Assembly: GCA_964006375.1 (NCBI GenBank)
Contig: OZ023266.1
Coordinates: forward strand, 14,210,565-14,274,564
Length of the DNA: 64,000 nt
Reading direction: 5' to 3'
Origin: Tillus elongatus
Taxonomy: Eukaryota > Arthropoda > Insecta > Coleoptera > Cleridae
This document shows, one piece after another, positions 1-10,370 of this stretch. A program made the position numbers and the translations under genes. Within the stretch, counting starts at the first letter, position 1. Each line of letters opens with the position of its first letter. The notes under the pieces were generated by a model. That model worked only from the letters and a program-made list of their open reading frames with translations. It was not told the DNA's origin and ran no database searches.

Positions 1-181
1 CACGATCGTTGACGCCTCATTTAAATTCATGTACAATTTGTCGTCTATTATGAACAACCAAGTCCATCTCTGGATATATAGGTCAACCCTTGATAAAACT
101 ATAATATTGTTTACATGTAAATAGATATAATTTATATTTTTTTTCTGCGAAGTGAATAATTTATTAGTTAAAATATAAAAA

Positions 182-605
182 AGTCTGGGCCCACAAATTT
201 TTTTTTATAACTTTTTTTTTCTTGTAACATAAAAAACTAAATTTTGGTGTGTAGTTTACTTTTTATATCACAAACCCACCTACCAAATTTGGTTACCAGA
301 CACTTTTAATTTTTTGAGATAAAAATATTTTCGAAAGAAAACTCAAAATTTTTCCGGAAAACCTGCCTTAATTATTTTAACTGACGAACTTGTCGAAGCC
401 ACTTACAAAAGGAAGGCACGTACTAAATTATATCAAAATCGGCTCATTACTTTTTGAGTTATCGGTGTGACATTTATATATATAAACATTTAAAAATTTT
501 AACTGACCCCAGATATGGGTTCTAAGGGTCCGTTTGAAGAAAATTTTAAAATTCAAAAGACTGGATCTCCCCATTCGTGATTTTTTTCTACGTAAATTCA
601 CTAAA
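182..605 (+). mobile_element. TA-core element, 5'-truncated copy
   Basis: The sequence from about 182 aligns by eye with the body of the TA-core copies at 14970 and 15500: the CCTACCAAATTTGGTTACC segment, the block of A/T runs with CGAAAGAAAACTC, and TTTTTGAGTTATCGGTGTGA. The usual (TA)n core is reduced to a few TA units near 474-484. The 3' segment reads AGATATGGGTTCTAAGGGTC, and the copy closes with an imperfect hairpin (CGTGATTTTT / AAATTCACTAAAA) at about 576-605. The ACGCAGCAAG start motif is absent, so the 5' end is lost. No protein is encoded. Confidence 0.7.
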
Positions 606-945
606 ATACATATACAGGGTTAGTAAAAAATCCCCAAACGGTCGAGTATCTCTATTATTAATGACGCAATTTTGTTGGATTTTTGTAATGTCGGATGGTC
701 ACAAATAAGCCTTTTTTATAACACATTTACTTTTTTATCACTTCCGTTTAACAGTAAATGACTCCAACTTAATTTTTGTAAATGGGACACCTTGTATTAT
801 TTACCATTTTCGGATGCAGGATAAAAAAACTACTTTCTGAAACATCAACATGTTTTTTGTATTGATAAGATAACACCACAAAAATTAATAAAATATTCAT
901 AATGCAAAATCAAGATACCTGTTATAAAAGTTTAATGTGATTTAA

Positions 946-1313
946 ACTAAAGTAATTGTTCAAATTGTGCTCCGTCTACAACTTGGCAGTGATATAATCT
1001 ATCAACAAAATGTCTGATTGAATTTTGTATCGTCTCTGGCGTAATATGGTTGATTTCTTCAGTTATCCACTCCTGTAATTGTTCCAGATCATTAGGTAGT
1101 TTTTTTATGCACCTGAGACTTCAAGTGATCACACAAAAAGAAGTCCAGTGACGATAGGTCTGGAGAACAAGCTGGCCACTCAATTGCTCCTCTGCGTCCG
1201 ATCCAGTGGCCAGGAAATATTTGGTCCAAATCATCACGGACATTACTCGTAAAGTGTGGCGGAGGTCCATCTTCTTGGAACCAAATATTATAGCTTGGAT
1301 GATTAGGTCTCAT
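946..1313 (-). pseudogene. mariner-type transposase, C-terminal fragment
   Basis: The conserved DDE/D core reads WFQEDGPPPHF, then WIGRRGAIEWPACSPDLSS, then LDFFLCDHLKS. The two catalytic aspartates (EDG and SPD) are separated by 36 residues. The spacing and the GRRGxIEWP block match the large IS630/Tc1/mariner (DDE_3) group of insects. After the VHKK residues a one-base shift is needed; the reading then continues LPNDLEQLQEWITEEIN and ends FEQLL before a stop at about 946. The N-terminal DNA-binding half and the first catalytic aspartate are missing, so the product would be inactive. Confidence 0.85.
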
Positions 1314-1397
1314 TTGATTTGGAAACAGTACCTAAGTGCTAGTAGAAAAAAGTAAATGTGTTATAAAAGAAAGGTTTATTTGTGACCATTCTTCATT

Positions 1398-1497
1398 ACA
1401 AAAATTACGTCATTAATAACAGACATGTTCGACCTTTCGGGAACTTTACAAAAATTACGTCATTAATAACAGACATGTTCGACCTTTCGGGAACTTT
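1398..1497. repeat. 50-bp tandem duplication of a transposon terminus
   Basis: Two adjacent 50-bp units (1398-1447 and 1448-1497) are essentially identical. Each starts ACAAAAATTACGTCATTAAT and runs through GACCTTTCGGGAACTTT. They duplicate the right terminal inverted repeat of the mariner-type element. Confidence 0.9.
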
Positions 1498-1934
1498 TTA
1501 CTAACCCTGTATATTTACTCATACGTACACTACAACAAATAACTAATTTTAAAATTGTCTTTTGTTGCAAATCTGCTTTTTTATTTGGATGCAGTTCCAT
1601 TAGCTGTTTGATCAGCTGTTTCTTTTGAACATTTTTTTACCTCTGCGATTTTCAGCGTGCAATTCCCTTTTCTGTTTGGTAGTACAGTCTCCTCTTTTGA
1701 TTAGCTTCTTGTCTTCTACGGACACCTGGATCTCCTCTGTTGCACTGGCTTTTATTATATATGTGCAGTTTTGCACTTATCTGTAAGCAAATTTGTCTGT
1801 GACTCATTTCGATGATAAACATGATATTTCGTCTCTCACAGCAGCGCAGGTTCTTCCTCGACCATACAGCCAAGAATCATAGTAGATTCGCTTAGGATAA
1901 TAAAACGAGTGCGGCGTTTCAATGTGATCATTCC

Positions 1935-1993
1935 TGGCGTTGATGATTGGCCATAGTCGTGGAAATAGACCGACGCTAAAGAAAAAATAAAAA
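1935..1993 (+). mobile_element. SINE 3' tail fragment
   Basis: The segment GATGATTGGCCATAGTCGTG followed by GAAATAGACCGACGCTAAAG matches the 3' ends of the tRNA-headed SINEs at 14214-14552 and, in reverse, 19665-20012. It is followed by an A-rich tail. The tRNA-like head is absent. Confidence 0.7.
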
Positions 1994-2653
1994 AATATTG
2001 TTTTGTAAATTTTTGTTAACTTCATGTTATCTCACTTTATTTCTTAAGTACAGGAATTAATGGATAGATCCATTCTGACCATAATTAGAAACACATACCG
2101 GTTTCGGTTTTCTTAGAGTCCGTCTAGAATATCTATTACTTTGTACCTAATGCTTCTCACGTTCTGAAAACTCACTGTACACCTACGATTTAAACTAAAA
2201 TAAGCGAAATTTTCATGAAACCTATATCTTATCATAGCCTTCCTAGTAGTGAACCTTCTTTACGAACCACCACTGGAACATATTAAAACGGAAACGGGAC
2301 GATTCTCCCTGTTCCTCAATCCCTCCTGCTACATTAAAAGAGAAAAACTGAAGCACCAACAGCAGCAACAGAGATACGTGTTGGCAGCATCAGATAAAGA
2401 CTTCATCAACATCATCATAGAGCTCTCTTCTGTCGGTGACATCGGTGACACGGAGACCGCGAGGAAATGAACTTGGCCCCCGGATTGATACCGTTTAACT
2501 GGCACTCGTCTCGTAAAATGTGTGACACTTGATTAATTTCCCGCCCTCGGTTATGGGAAGATTCTTGAGAATTGTTCCGGGAATGTAACAGGAATGACGA
2601 AAAACGTGGAAAATTTCATTGTAGTTGCTAAAATTTAAGACAATTCTAAACAA
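1994..2653. other. no recognisable gene or repeat
   Basis: The stretch is A+T-rich. A 73-codon open frame at 2249-2470 (plus) contains a short glutamine run (QQQQQ) but shows no family signature, so I do not call it a gene. Confidence 0.5.
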
Positions 2654-2960
2654 AGTCTGGACGCAGCAAGTGTGTTGTAGTGAATTTTCATAAATATAAT
2701 TTACTCTATTTTAAGGAAAATTATATATTCACCAAGAAAAATAATTTTGTGTCTAATGTTTAATAGATTTTGTTAAACACACAAATATTTGTGTCTTGTG
2801 TTCTCCCGTGACTTCCGTTTTTGACAAATATTTTTTTCAATAAGTGCTTATAACTTTTCTACCTTTACCGTAGAAACCTAAATTTGTTTATCTAGTTTAC
2901 CTTTTATAATATTAACCTGTATAGCAAATGTGGTTGCCATAATAAGAACACTTTATCAAT
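2654..2960 (+). mobile_element. TA-core element, 5' part
   Basis: The copy starts GTCTGGACGCAGCAAGTGTG then TTGTAGTGAATTTTCAT, the family start motif. The body (TTAATAGATTTTGTTAAACA, then a segment near TGACTTCCG) resembles the longer subfamily seen at 45000-45170 and 54540-54650. There is no (TA)n tract or 3' hairpin. The right edge merges with the RT remnant that follows and is approximate. Confidence 0.6.
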
Positions 2961-2979
2961 CCTTTCGATACAAAAATGT

Positions 2980-4440
2980 ACATAAGGCAAGTCAGCCAGT
3001 ACACATAGGAAAACACAATACATAACAATAGCAAACAAATCTCTATAACTAAACAAAAAACAAAACAAAAATATCACAGTTCATTATCACATAAATACTT
3101 CTCAATACTGTAGTAACAGCTGGATGATAGGAGTGCTTTCAAATTATTTTTAAATGTCCTGAACTCTGTATGTTCCCTACACATACTTGGTAATTTATTA
3201 TAAAATCTAATACCATTGAATGTAAAAAATCTTTCATATTTAGCTGTATTATGGGCCACCGAACGTAAATCACCACGGCCACGAGTATCATAACTGTGGG
3301 TGAAAGAATTTACATCAAAACGATGAATATTTTTCTTTATATATAAAATAGTCATACATATTATAGATAGTCATGACCCTCCCTTCCACAAAAACTGGCC
3401 GACAAGTCAAACGAGAAGGCATGTCAAATATAAGTCTTAGTAATCTTTTTTGAATGATTAGTACTCTGTCAATACACACAGAGCCTCCCCACAGAAGAAC
3501 GTTCTAGGCTACCACTGATCCCACAATTGCACTGTAAACTGTGATTAAGCTTTCAGTGTTCAGTGTATACTTTAGCTGTAGTAGAACAAAAAATGCTTTG
3601 TGCAAGCTCCGACAAATGTACCCAAAGTGCTCGTCCCATCGCAGTTCCTGATCAATCAAGACTCCAAGAAATCTTGTGGATTTAGTGGAACCAACCTCAA
3701 TGCCATTTGCCGTGAGACTATTTGGAAAGGGTAAATTAGATACTCCGCCAAAGCGCATAAAAACCGTCTTGGAATTGTTTAACTTATTTGTCAAACACCA
3801 ATTCAACAAGCCAAAATATGCAATGCGCAACGTGGCTTGAAGAGCTTCAACATCATCATCCACAACCACCAGAGTAATATCATCAGCAAACAATACTCTA
3901 AAATCACATCTTATCAAAGATGGTAAGTCATTTACGAATAAAATAAAGATTAAGGGACCAAGGACTGATCCCTGCGGTATCCCATACTCCATACATTGCT
4001 CGTTGGAATCATGGACAGCAACAGATACATGCATCCTCCTCCCAATGGTAAGAAATCAACCAACCCAATACTCCTCCCCTCAATCCAAGGGCGCTAAGTT
4101 TGCTGGCGATAAATTTCAAGTCAAGACAATCAAAGGCCCTGGACAGGTCAACAAAAAGTGCGCCACATGCCTACCAGAATCAGCATTGCCAGAAATAAAC
4201 TCCAGCAAACTAGTAGCCGCACTCTCCGTCGACCTACCCGAACGAAAACCATGCTGGGAGTCAATCAGTAGATCATTTTCCGCCAGAAAGGACATAACCC
4301 TATCATAAACCACCCTCTCAACAATCTTTGATAGAACACTGGGAATGGCGAGAGGCCTGTAATTCAGTAGCGATAGAGGATCACCACTCTTAAAAAATAA
4401 TATAATAATATATTATAACCTTGATTATCTTAAGAACATC
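2980..4440 (-). pseudogene. CR1-group non-LTR retrotransposon, 3' half of reverse transcriptase
   Basis: Read on the minus strand from about 4440 down: an RT segment with LNYRPLAIPSVLSKIVERVV and IDSQHGFRSGRSTE, then a frame break, then GIPQGSVLGPLIFILFVNDL and the catalytic box FADDITL (3504-4034). A C-terminal block follows at 3074-3355 with SYDTRGRGDLRS and FNGIRFYNKLPSMCREH, typical of the end of CR1/L2-like ORF2 proteins. At least two frameshifts separate the pieces, and no endonuclease domain is present. The 5' edge lies near the short (TA)n at 4480. Clade assignment within the Jockey/CR1 superfamily is by motif style only. Confidence 0.8.
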
Positions 4441-4476
4441 TGGAAACTGCTCCAGTCCTATCGATTTATTTACTAG

Positions 4477-4479
<3 letters not shown>

Positions 4480-4512
<33 letters not shown>
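4480..4512. repeat. (TA)n microsatellite, short
   Basis: About 33 bp of alternating A and T directly upstream of the RT remnant, followed by GATTTCTAAGG. Possibly the remains of a TA-core tract (compare the usual GGGTTCTAGGGG), but too little flank survives to be sure. Confidence 0.85.
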
Positions 4513-4515
<3 letters not shown>

Positions 4516-4879
4516 TTCTAAGGACAATTATGACCAAAACTGGTGGGTTTAGAACTTCAAGAAAGTCTCTTTGTACTAAAACTCAATATCCATATTTCCG
4601 TTTCTTTGGAAACCATCTTTATGGAGTACTGAAATCGCTAAAAGGATTACAACACTTTATTTTTGTGAACTTGCATATTGAAGAGGAAAAAAATTAAAAA
4701 AAAAACATGCCGCAAAAAGTATCTCAGTGAAAAGTTCACAAAACATGACTTCTTTTAGGTAGAAGCAAGTACTGATAACAATTTAACTTAAAAAAAACGG
4801 TCAGGGGTAACATCAATAACATTACATTCTTTAGAATTACAGTCAATACGGTTAAAATATTGCTAAAATCTCTGATACA

Positions 4880-5245
4880 AATTTTTACGTCAATTTTTTA
4901 ACCACACAAAGTCTACAAAACAGACATAGACATTGGCATCAGACATACGAATTCTAAAAACCATCACAGACATTAGTCGTTCTATGGTACAATTTGTTGC
5001 TACCTCAAACTTGTCAAAGAGCAGTACCAAACTGAATACATGTAGCCTTACATACATTGTTCCTATATTAGGGAAGAAATGAGCCAGGGCTGACAATTTA
5101 CTAAATTGTTAGTTGGTTCTATAAAGGCTTTATATAATAACATTTATTGTTAATTGGAGCTGTCATGACAACATAATACCTGGTTCCGCACCGAGATGGC
5201 GACCATGTCGCGTATTTCGTAATATCCTAGGACACTGGCTACCAT
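4880..5245. repeat. dispersed repeat, pair with 59005-59350
   Basis: The best-matching part is GAAATGAGCCAGG...TGACAATTTACTAAATTG...TTAGTTG, then ACAACATAATACCTGGTTCC and GCACCGAGATGGC at 5065-5205. It recurs at 59185-59335 with substitutions (GAAATGGGCCAGG, CATACTACCTGGTTCC). Similarity continues more weakly to about 4890. No coding signature was recognised. It may be the end of an unidentified element. Confidence 0.65.
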
Positions 5246-6349
5246 AGATTTATTACTTTATAGGTGTATCGCTGTAATTAGTATACCGTACTGACGAGCT
5301 CTAATTATAGCGGTTTTAATTATGGTGAGAATACATCTAGCCTTACATATCAAGTGGTGCTAAATCTGGCTAGTCCGCTGGCTGCTATATTAAATAATAC
5401 TTTTCGAAAACAGGGTTTCAAAGATTTCCTATAGCTTGCTTATAATAATACCGTAGAGTTTTTATAGGCCTTTTTATATTTTAATTATTGTAAATTTAGA
5501 GCCTTGATACACTATCGTCTATGTGACAAGTTTACTACATACCTACAGATATTTTGACGTGTTCGTTCTCTTTTTTGGGATTTTATGAAAAAACTTGAGG
5601 TATTATTATTTGAACATTATTGCTCGTATCAGCTTTTATTATTTTTATTTGTTATTTCTAACAGGGGTGTAATAATTCAATTTAAAAAAACACCGTATTT
5701 GTTTTATAAGGGTTTATTTATTGATTCTAATTAGAGGAATTCGGGGTTATCCACTCTAAAAGGCGTAATTATCCATTTAATATAGATTTTGTAAGACCGT
5801 GGCAGATATTAATCCTTCACGAGTTCTGTTTTCACGAAGACGCGTAAAAAGGCACTACTCACCGGCAATACAATGAACGTTAAAAGGTTGACACGGTTGA
5901 TGAGAGGAAGATCCGTGGAAGAGTGAGTGGCTCTGTTATTTTGTTGTCTGAAATGGGTTCAGCATCCTGATAGCCGACCGGCGGTGCTTCAGATGTTAAT
6001 AAGCTTATGCCATCGAGCTTATGATTTGTGATCGCGCTGTGATTTGGATACGTTCTGCCTTGTCATAAGAGATGCGATCTACCTTAACGCTGTTGCCAAA
6101 TTCTGCAACTTAATAAATCAACATATTCCACAAAATTTCATCAGCATATAAAAATCCTGCTTCTTTTATGAACTTTTACATACATAATGTGCCAACAGGG
6201 ACTGGGATTCAAGCTAATGAAACCTGTGGCGGCAGACACGGCATAACGGTAATTACCTTAAGTATTTATAGGAAATTTAGTTGCGCTGATGCAATTACAA
6301 TGCGACTATTATATTTACATGCCAACTCATTGCTTTATTAAATTATTAA
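5246..6349. other. no recognisable gene or repeat
   Basis: A+T-rich, apparently unique sequence. The more G+C-balanced part at about 5860-6100 has no long open frame and no motif I recognise. Confidence 0.5.
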
Positions 6350-6381
6350 ATGCAACCTCTGTGGTTCTGTGGTAAGAAGGT

Positions 6382-7430
6382 GTTTTTCCCCTCAGGGCTC
6401 GTTCGCGACTTTGCCGCCCCGATAGCACCGCAGCCTTTGGCTTATTGTGCATGCCCTTAGTCTTTTTACTCCACCCATTCACAAATCACTGTGCCTTGAA
6501 CTAGTCGGCACAGCGATTGGTAGGGTGAAGTTTTATATTGCTGTCTCCAGTCTAGATCAGTTGTCTTTTGCGGTCAAGAGCTTTACACTCGCACAAGATG
6601 TGCTGGGCTTATTCCTCCCCCTCGCCGCAGAGTCTGCATGCGAGGTCCCCTCGAACCGCCCTATTTTATGCAGGTGTTTCTTGACAGCCATGTGTCCCTT
6701 CAAGATACCTGTTATATTTCTGAGCTGTCCTCTGCTTAGATTTAGCAGCTCCACAGCTCTCTCCGAACTGGGTTCGTCAATTACTGACTTCCCATGTCTA
6801 AGCCCTGGACAGTCTGCCCAGTACACCTTGTGTTCTTTTATAACCCAGGACTTAATGGCTCCCCTGGCCGTGCTCTTTGCCACGTGCAGAACCGGTCCTG
6901 GTCCCATAAATGGTTCTGCTGACCCTATCTTCGCGACACTGTCAGCTTCTTCATTGCCTTTGACCCCCGAGTTACCAGGCACCCAGATGAGGGTGACCTC
7001 ATTCTGCCCAGCCAGGTCGCTCGTCTGGTCTCGGCACTCACTCACTCTCTTGTTCTCCCGCACACACTGCAGGATGGCGTACATTTAGGCCTGAAAGACC
7101 GTTGCATGGGCTCCGAGGGAAAAACTATGACTTACCCTCGGTCCTTCCGAATAAACACCTGCCCCCGTTCTACGCTCCCCGCCCGATCCCTCCGTAAACC
7201 ACACGAGCGCGTCCCGTGGTATGCCCGGCGTCTCCTCCCGCCATGCCTCGCGGTCGGGGGTTTCCACTGTAAAGTTGTTTTCCCTGCAGATTCGCGGGCT
7301 CGCAAAATCTGACCTCATTTTAACCATGGGCTCCTTCACGATCTCCTGAATTTTGCAGTGGCCCCTGAAGCCTGGGTTGATCTTCAGTCTATAATTGCAG
7401 GCTAGTCTGTATAGTCCTAGCCTATACAGA
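6382..7430 (-). mobile_element. R1-like non-LTR retrotransposon, 5'-truncated 3' end
   Basis: This insertion lies inside a SINE and is flanked by a perfect 9-bp direct repeat TAAGAAGGT (6373-6381 and 7431-7439), the expected target-site duplication. Read on the minus strand, its 3' end is at 6382 (the plus strand starts GTTTTTCCCCTCAGGGC) and its truncated 5' end is at 7430. It carries the RNase H domain and C-terminal tail of ORF2 and nothing upstream. RNase H after the RT domain occurs in R1, I, LOA and related clades, and the wording of the domain is R1-like. It is a clear case of target-primed insertion with 5' truncation. Confidence 0.85.
6557..7339 (-). pseudogene. RNase H domain of R1-like ORF2, disrupted
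   Basis: The reading from 7339 gives PRDALVWFTEGSG, then GAGVYSEGPRVSHSFSLGAH and TVFQA. A TAG stop at 7085 replaces the conserved glutamate of the next motif (MYAILQCVREN). The central block carrying the DSQA aspartate is deleted between RENKR and VSECRDQ. It continues VTLIWVPGNSGVKGNEEADS, where the usual histidine of PGHSG is asparagine, and ends with the conserved tail LSRGQLRNITGILKGHMAVK. With the first aspartate changed to glutamate, the glutamate lost and the histidine changed, the domain is catalytically dead. Confidence 0.85.
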
Positions 7431-7728
7431 TAAGAAGGTATGCTTCTGAACTAAAAAAGTCCCAGATTCGACTCCCAGCAGGGGATTATTTTACTTTTTC
7501 AGTTCATATTGTAAAATTAACATGAACCCAAGTTGTAGCATTGCATTTGAGTTAAGTTAAGTTAAATGTCTGCACGTTTCGCCCGTTGGACGGGGCGTAC
7601 AGCCGTGGTTACGATTTCTACCCACCGTAGAGAGAAATAAATTCTTCAAAAGTTTCAGAATTTTGAGCCAAAACTTCCCAGCGTCGCTGATTGCCGAGAG
7701 TCAAGAAAATAGACTGACGTTAACAATA

Positions 7729-8426
7729 AACTTTATGAAACCCTTAGTTTCTGTTGTTATAAATAAATATGGGTTAAAATTTGTTGCCGCAATTCTTTTG
7801 CACCCTTTATCAAGCTGATAGAATTAAATTTGCGAGATTAGCAAACGCAACAAGAAAACCTGTAGGCATGTGAAGAAAACATATACTATGTATTTTTTCG
7901 GTTAGAGGCGATATGAAATCTGGGGGAAACCCCCAATCTGACAACGTAGCTGTCTCTTGTCATAAAGAGTTGATCTCCACGAAACATGACTTGCAGAACT
8001 CGCGCCATCTGTACCTGATTGTTCTCCGACTGCAGCGCCACATCTGTCCATCACATATCTGTCATCTCTACATCATCCATTTCCCTCTCTTCACCCTTTC
8101 TCTCCTCACGGCTCAGTAAGTGTACCGATGTTGAACTGAGTCCTCTTGATAATATGCATCGTTCTCTAATAATCTCAAGTTAATGGGGTTATTAGTGAAT
8201 GTTAAATTGATGTTGACTAACATTTTAACTAAACTGTAGGTGCCTTAGGCAGTGACGAAAGTTTCAAATAGGTAAGGTAATGATGGAATTATTGTTTGCA
8301 ATTTATAGGCAAGGCGTTTCTTGTGTTGTACAGAGGTTGCATAAAGTAAAAAATAAACTGTACAAATAAGTTATTAAAACAGTTTCAGTCAAGTCAGGGG
8401 TCTGCATTTAACAGGGTCGACTTGTC
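7729..8426. other. no recognisable gene or repeat
   Basis: Mixed A+T-rich sequence with a pyrimidine-rich patch at about 8040-8110 (CTCTCTTCACCCTTTCTCTC). An open frame at 7913-8119 shows no family signature. Confidence 0.45.
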
Positions 8427-8684
8427 AATAAGTGCGCCCGTGCGCTACATTTTTAGAAAATTTAGTTATTCAAATTTTGAATTTTGTTTTGAAAAAAATT
8501 TTTTCTTCGAAAATTACAAAGTTATTTTGATGAAGTTTGGTGGATATGTTGCTCTAGGTAAGACCCTACTATACACCAAAATTCAATATTCTAAGTTTGT
8601 AGAAAATTGAGTTATTCAAGTTTGAAGCATTTAATAAAAATTCACTACCATAACGCACTTACTACATCCCGAACTTTTTTTTTC
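8427..8684 (-). mobile_element. TA-core element, short reverse copy
   Basis: On the minus strand it starts at about 8684 with a decayed family start motif (plus strand AAAATTCACTACCATAACGC then ACTTACTACATCCCG) and runs through AAATGCTTCAAACTTGAATA and the CCAAAATTCAATATTCTAAG body to about 8427. The CGAAAATTACAAAG segment matches other copies. There is no (TA)n tract or 3' hairpin. Confidence 0.75.
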
Positions 8685-9183
8685 TTGCGCACCCCCAGTG
8701 CATTAAGGCACGAGCCGCTACTGGCATTTAAATTATCACTTTCAGTTTTTGTATGATGACGGTAACCTTCATTTTTTTTTACCTTGGTTTCCATTATTTC
8801 CCGCTTTTCAATATTTGAGGCCTTCTTCCGGAAAAAGAGTTGAACTTTAGCAACTATTATAAATATGACATTTGCCTAAAGGATTTTATTGCCAGGTAGA
8901 CTAAAGACCAGTTTAATGCTCAGTTTCATAAAGCTCGATTAAATATTTAACGGCCGGTTATTTAACCAAGGCTTAATACAGCCCATCACACCTTCACAAT
9001 ATTTGGTTTTCATCGCAAAAACTCGAATCATAGTCTGTCATTAGTCGTTTGAAACCTTGACAAACTAACCGTCCCTAAATTATTTAATCAAGCTTTGTGA
9101 AACTGGGCATATGTCCTTTATTTCAATTTCCCACTATGCAAGCCCTTGCAAAAATTTCTAATCCGACAAGTTTACTATGTGAA
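8685..9183. other. no recognisable gene or repeat
   Basis: A+T-rich sequence. I see no open frame or motif that supports an element. Confidence 0.45.
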
Positions 9184-9365
9184 AACTGGAACCTGCGATG
9201 AGCACTGATAAGTACACTTGGAGAACCCAAATCACCACAACACATATTTCAAAGACCTTACGATCGCTTCGCTGACAACGTATCACGAAGGGTTTGGAAC
9301 GTATTTTTAAGAAAGCCGATTTACATTGACTTCTTCGACGAAAAGTAATTTTAAAAATTTGTTGG
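9184..9365 (+). mobile_element. Penelope-like element, terminal-type repeat
   Basis: The segment GGAACCTGCGATGAGCACTG then ATAAGTACACTTGGAGAACC and CAAATCACCACAACACA recurs near 23310 and 57303, and inverted near 16300. Here it lies just upstream of a GIY-YIG endonuclease frame, which links this dispersed repeat to a Penelope-like element. The stretch 9270-9365 is probably decayed element sequence. Confidence 0.6.
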
Positions 9366-9722
9366 GTAATACGAAAGACAAAGACAGAGCCTCTGAAATG
9401 TCAGGTTATTTATGAGATAAGTTGCAAAGATTGCAATCTTAAATACGTGGGTCAAACCAAGAGAAACATAGCCACCAGATTTCGTGAACATCTCGCACAT
9501 TTACGATATGGTACGGTAGAGAAATCATGTGTGGCACAGCATATATGGGATAATAATCACCACATTGACAAGGAACATTTGAAACTTGTCAAAAATGTTA
9601 GACATCAAACTATGCTTGAGTCCTTTGAACGTATTTATATATCAAGGTCGATTAAGAACAAAACTTCATTGAATCGTGCGGCACCTTTAATTTCAAGCCC
9701 TTTATTTTCACTTTCTATTTGA
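9366..9722 (+). pseudogene. Penelope-like element GIY-YIG endonuclease domain
   Basis: An open frame runs from about 9366 to the stop at 9720-9722. It reads PLKCQVIYEISCKDCNLKYV, then GQTKRNIATRFREHLAHLR, CVAQHIWDNNHHID, LESFERIYISRSIKN and LNRAAPLISSPLFSLSI. IYEISC followed by YVGQT is the GIY-YIG core; RFREH supplies the conserved arginine and the LESFERIYI helix the conserved glutamate. This is the C-terminal endonuclease of Penelope-like retroelements. The upstream reverse transcriptase is missing, so the copy is 5'-truncated even though this domain is unbroken. Using only the first in-frame methionine (9447) would cut off the IYEISC motif. Confidence 0.82.
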
Positions 9723-10321
9723 ACAGCTAAACACTTCTGATTTGTCTAGCAGAATGATAAATGATTGTCAATAACTCGGCCGGTCTATACAGATACTAAG
9801 CTCTACGCTTGGTTATCGACTTAAAGACCCTTTTTCGTTTTCTTTGTATCCAAGAAGTCAATATAAATATTTGTTTTTACGTAGAATTAAGAATCAATAT
9901 AAATACTTGTTTTTATGTAGAATTTTAGTTGAATTATTTATGCTTTGTTAAAGTTCACATTTCAAGCCAAACACTCGGTTTGATTTTTTAAAAATATAAG
10001 CGGCTGTTATTGATCCGTTCGCCAGATGTGCATGTCGGGTTTCTTCAGTTGCTCCAATATTCACATAGTGAAATTTCTAGTTCAAAAAGAACATGTAGCT
10101 TCCTTAGATATTTCGGTACCTTTGATTTTAAGCCCATTATCGTTAGATTAGATAAAAGCTCATAAATTTGTCAACCAGAAGACTAAAGTAGTTATTCGAC
10201 CTCGTCCGTTCGATATTGACACAATAGACAAACGATGGTCGCCGACTACAACTTTTACTTCGGATTAGTTCGATACCTAGGTGTGACATAAATACACAGT
10301 ACCAGTTGTTAATTTTTGTAA
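9723..10321. other. probable Penelope-like 3' flank and unassigned sequence
   Basis: The sequence after the endonuclease stop is A+T-rich. A short direct duplication, AGTCAATATAAATATTTGTT then AATCAATATAAATACTTGTT, lies at about 9857-9917. Nothing else was recognised. Confidence 0.4.
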
Positions 10322-10370
10322 CTAATAAAATTCCTATAATAATTCGCTACTATAACGCACTTACTGCGTT
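10322..10370 (-). mobile_element. TA-core element terminus only
   Basis: The plus strand reads AATTCGCTACTATAACGCAC then TTACTGCGTTGTTC, the reverse complement of the family start motif. Body sequence leftward is not clearly recognisable. Confidence 0.6.

Larger units (their letters stand above)
615..1509 (-). mobile_element. IS630/Tc1/mariner-type DNA transposon, internally deleted
   Basis: The element is bounded by TA dinucleotides (613-614 and 1510-1511). The left end begins CAGGGTTAGTAAAAAATCCC and the right end, read on the other strand, begins CAGGGTTAGTAAAAAGTTCC. The similarity extends about 60 bp inward, including TTATTAATGACG, so these are long terminal inverted repeats. It encodes the C-terminal part of a transposase on the minus strand. 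At 895 bp it is shorter than an autonomous element with a roughly 340-residue transposase, so the N-terminal half appears deleted. The right terminal repeat has been duplicated in tandem. The element sits just after the 3' end of a TA-core copy. Confidence 0.85.
6350..7728 (+). mobile_element. tRNA-headed SINE, split by a retrotransposon insertion
   Basis: The left part (6350-6381) reads AACCTCTGTGGTTCTGTGG, matching the A-box region of the SINE at 14214. The right part resumes at 7431 with TAAGAAGGTATGCTTCTGAA, a B-box-like GATTCGACTCCCAG, the AGTTCATATTGTAAAATTAA link and GTCTGCACGTTTCGCCCGTT. It ends with a tail at about 7680-7728 (CGTCGCTGATTGCCGAGAG, AATAGACTGACGTTAAC). The copy is more diverged than the ones at 14.2 and 19.7 kb, and it is interrupted by the element at 6382-7430. 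Confidence 0.75.

Noticed and set aside
1652..2025. Overlapping minus-strand frames as a gene
   Set aside because: They partly overlap a SINE tail and show no conserved motif.
2249..2470. 73-codon frame with a glutamine run as a conserved small gene
   Set aside because: Only a short CAG/CAA repeat stands out. Nothing else supports coding.
6447..7088. 213-codon plus-strand open frame
   Set aside because: It is the antisense shadow of the minus-strand RNase H domain, which carries the conserved motifs.
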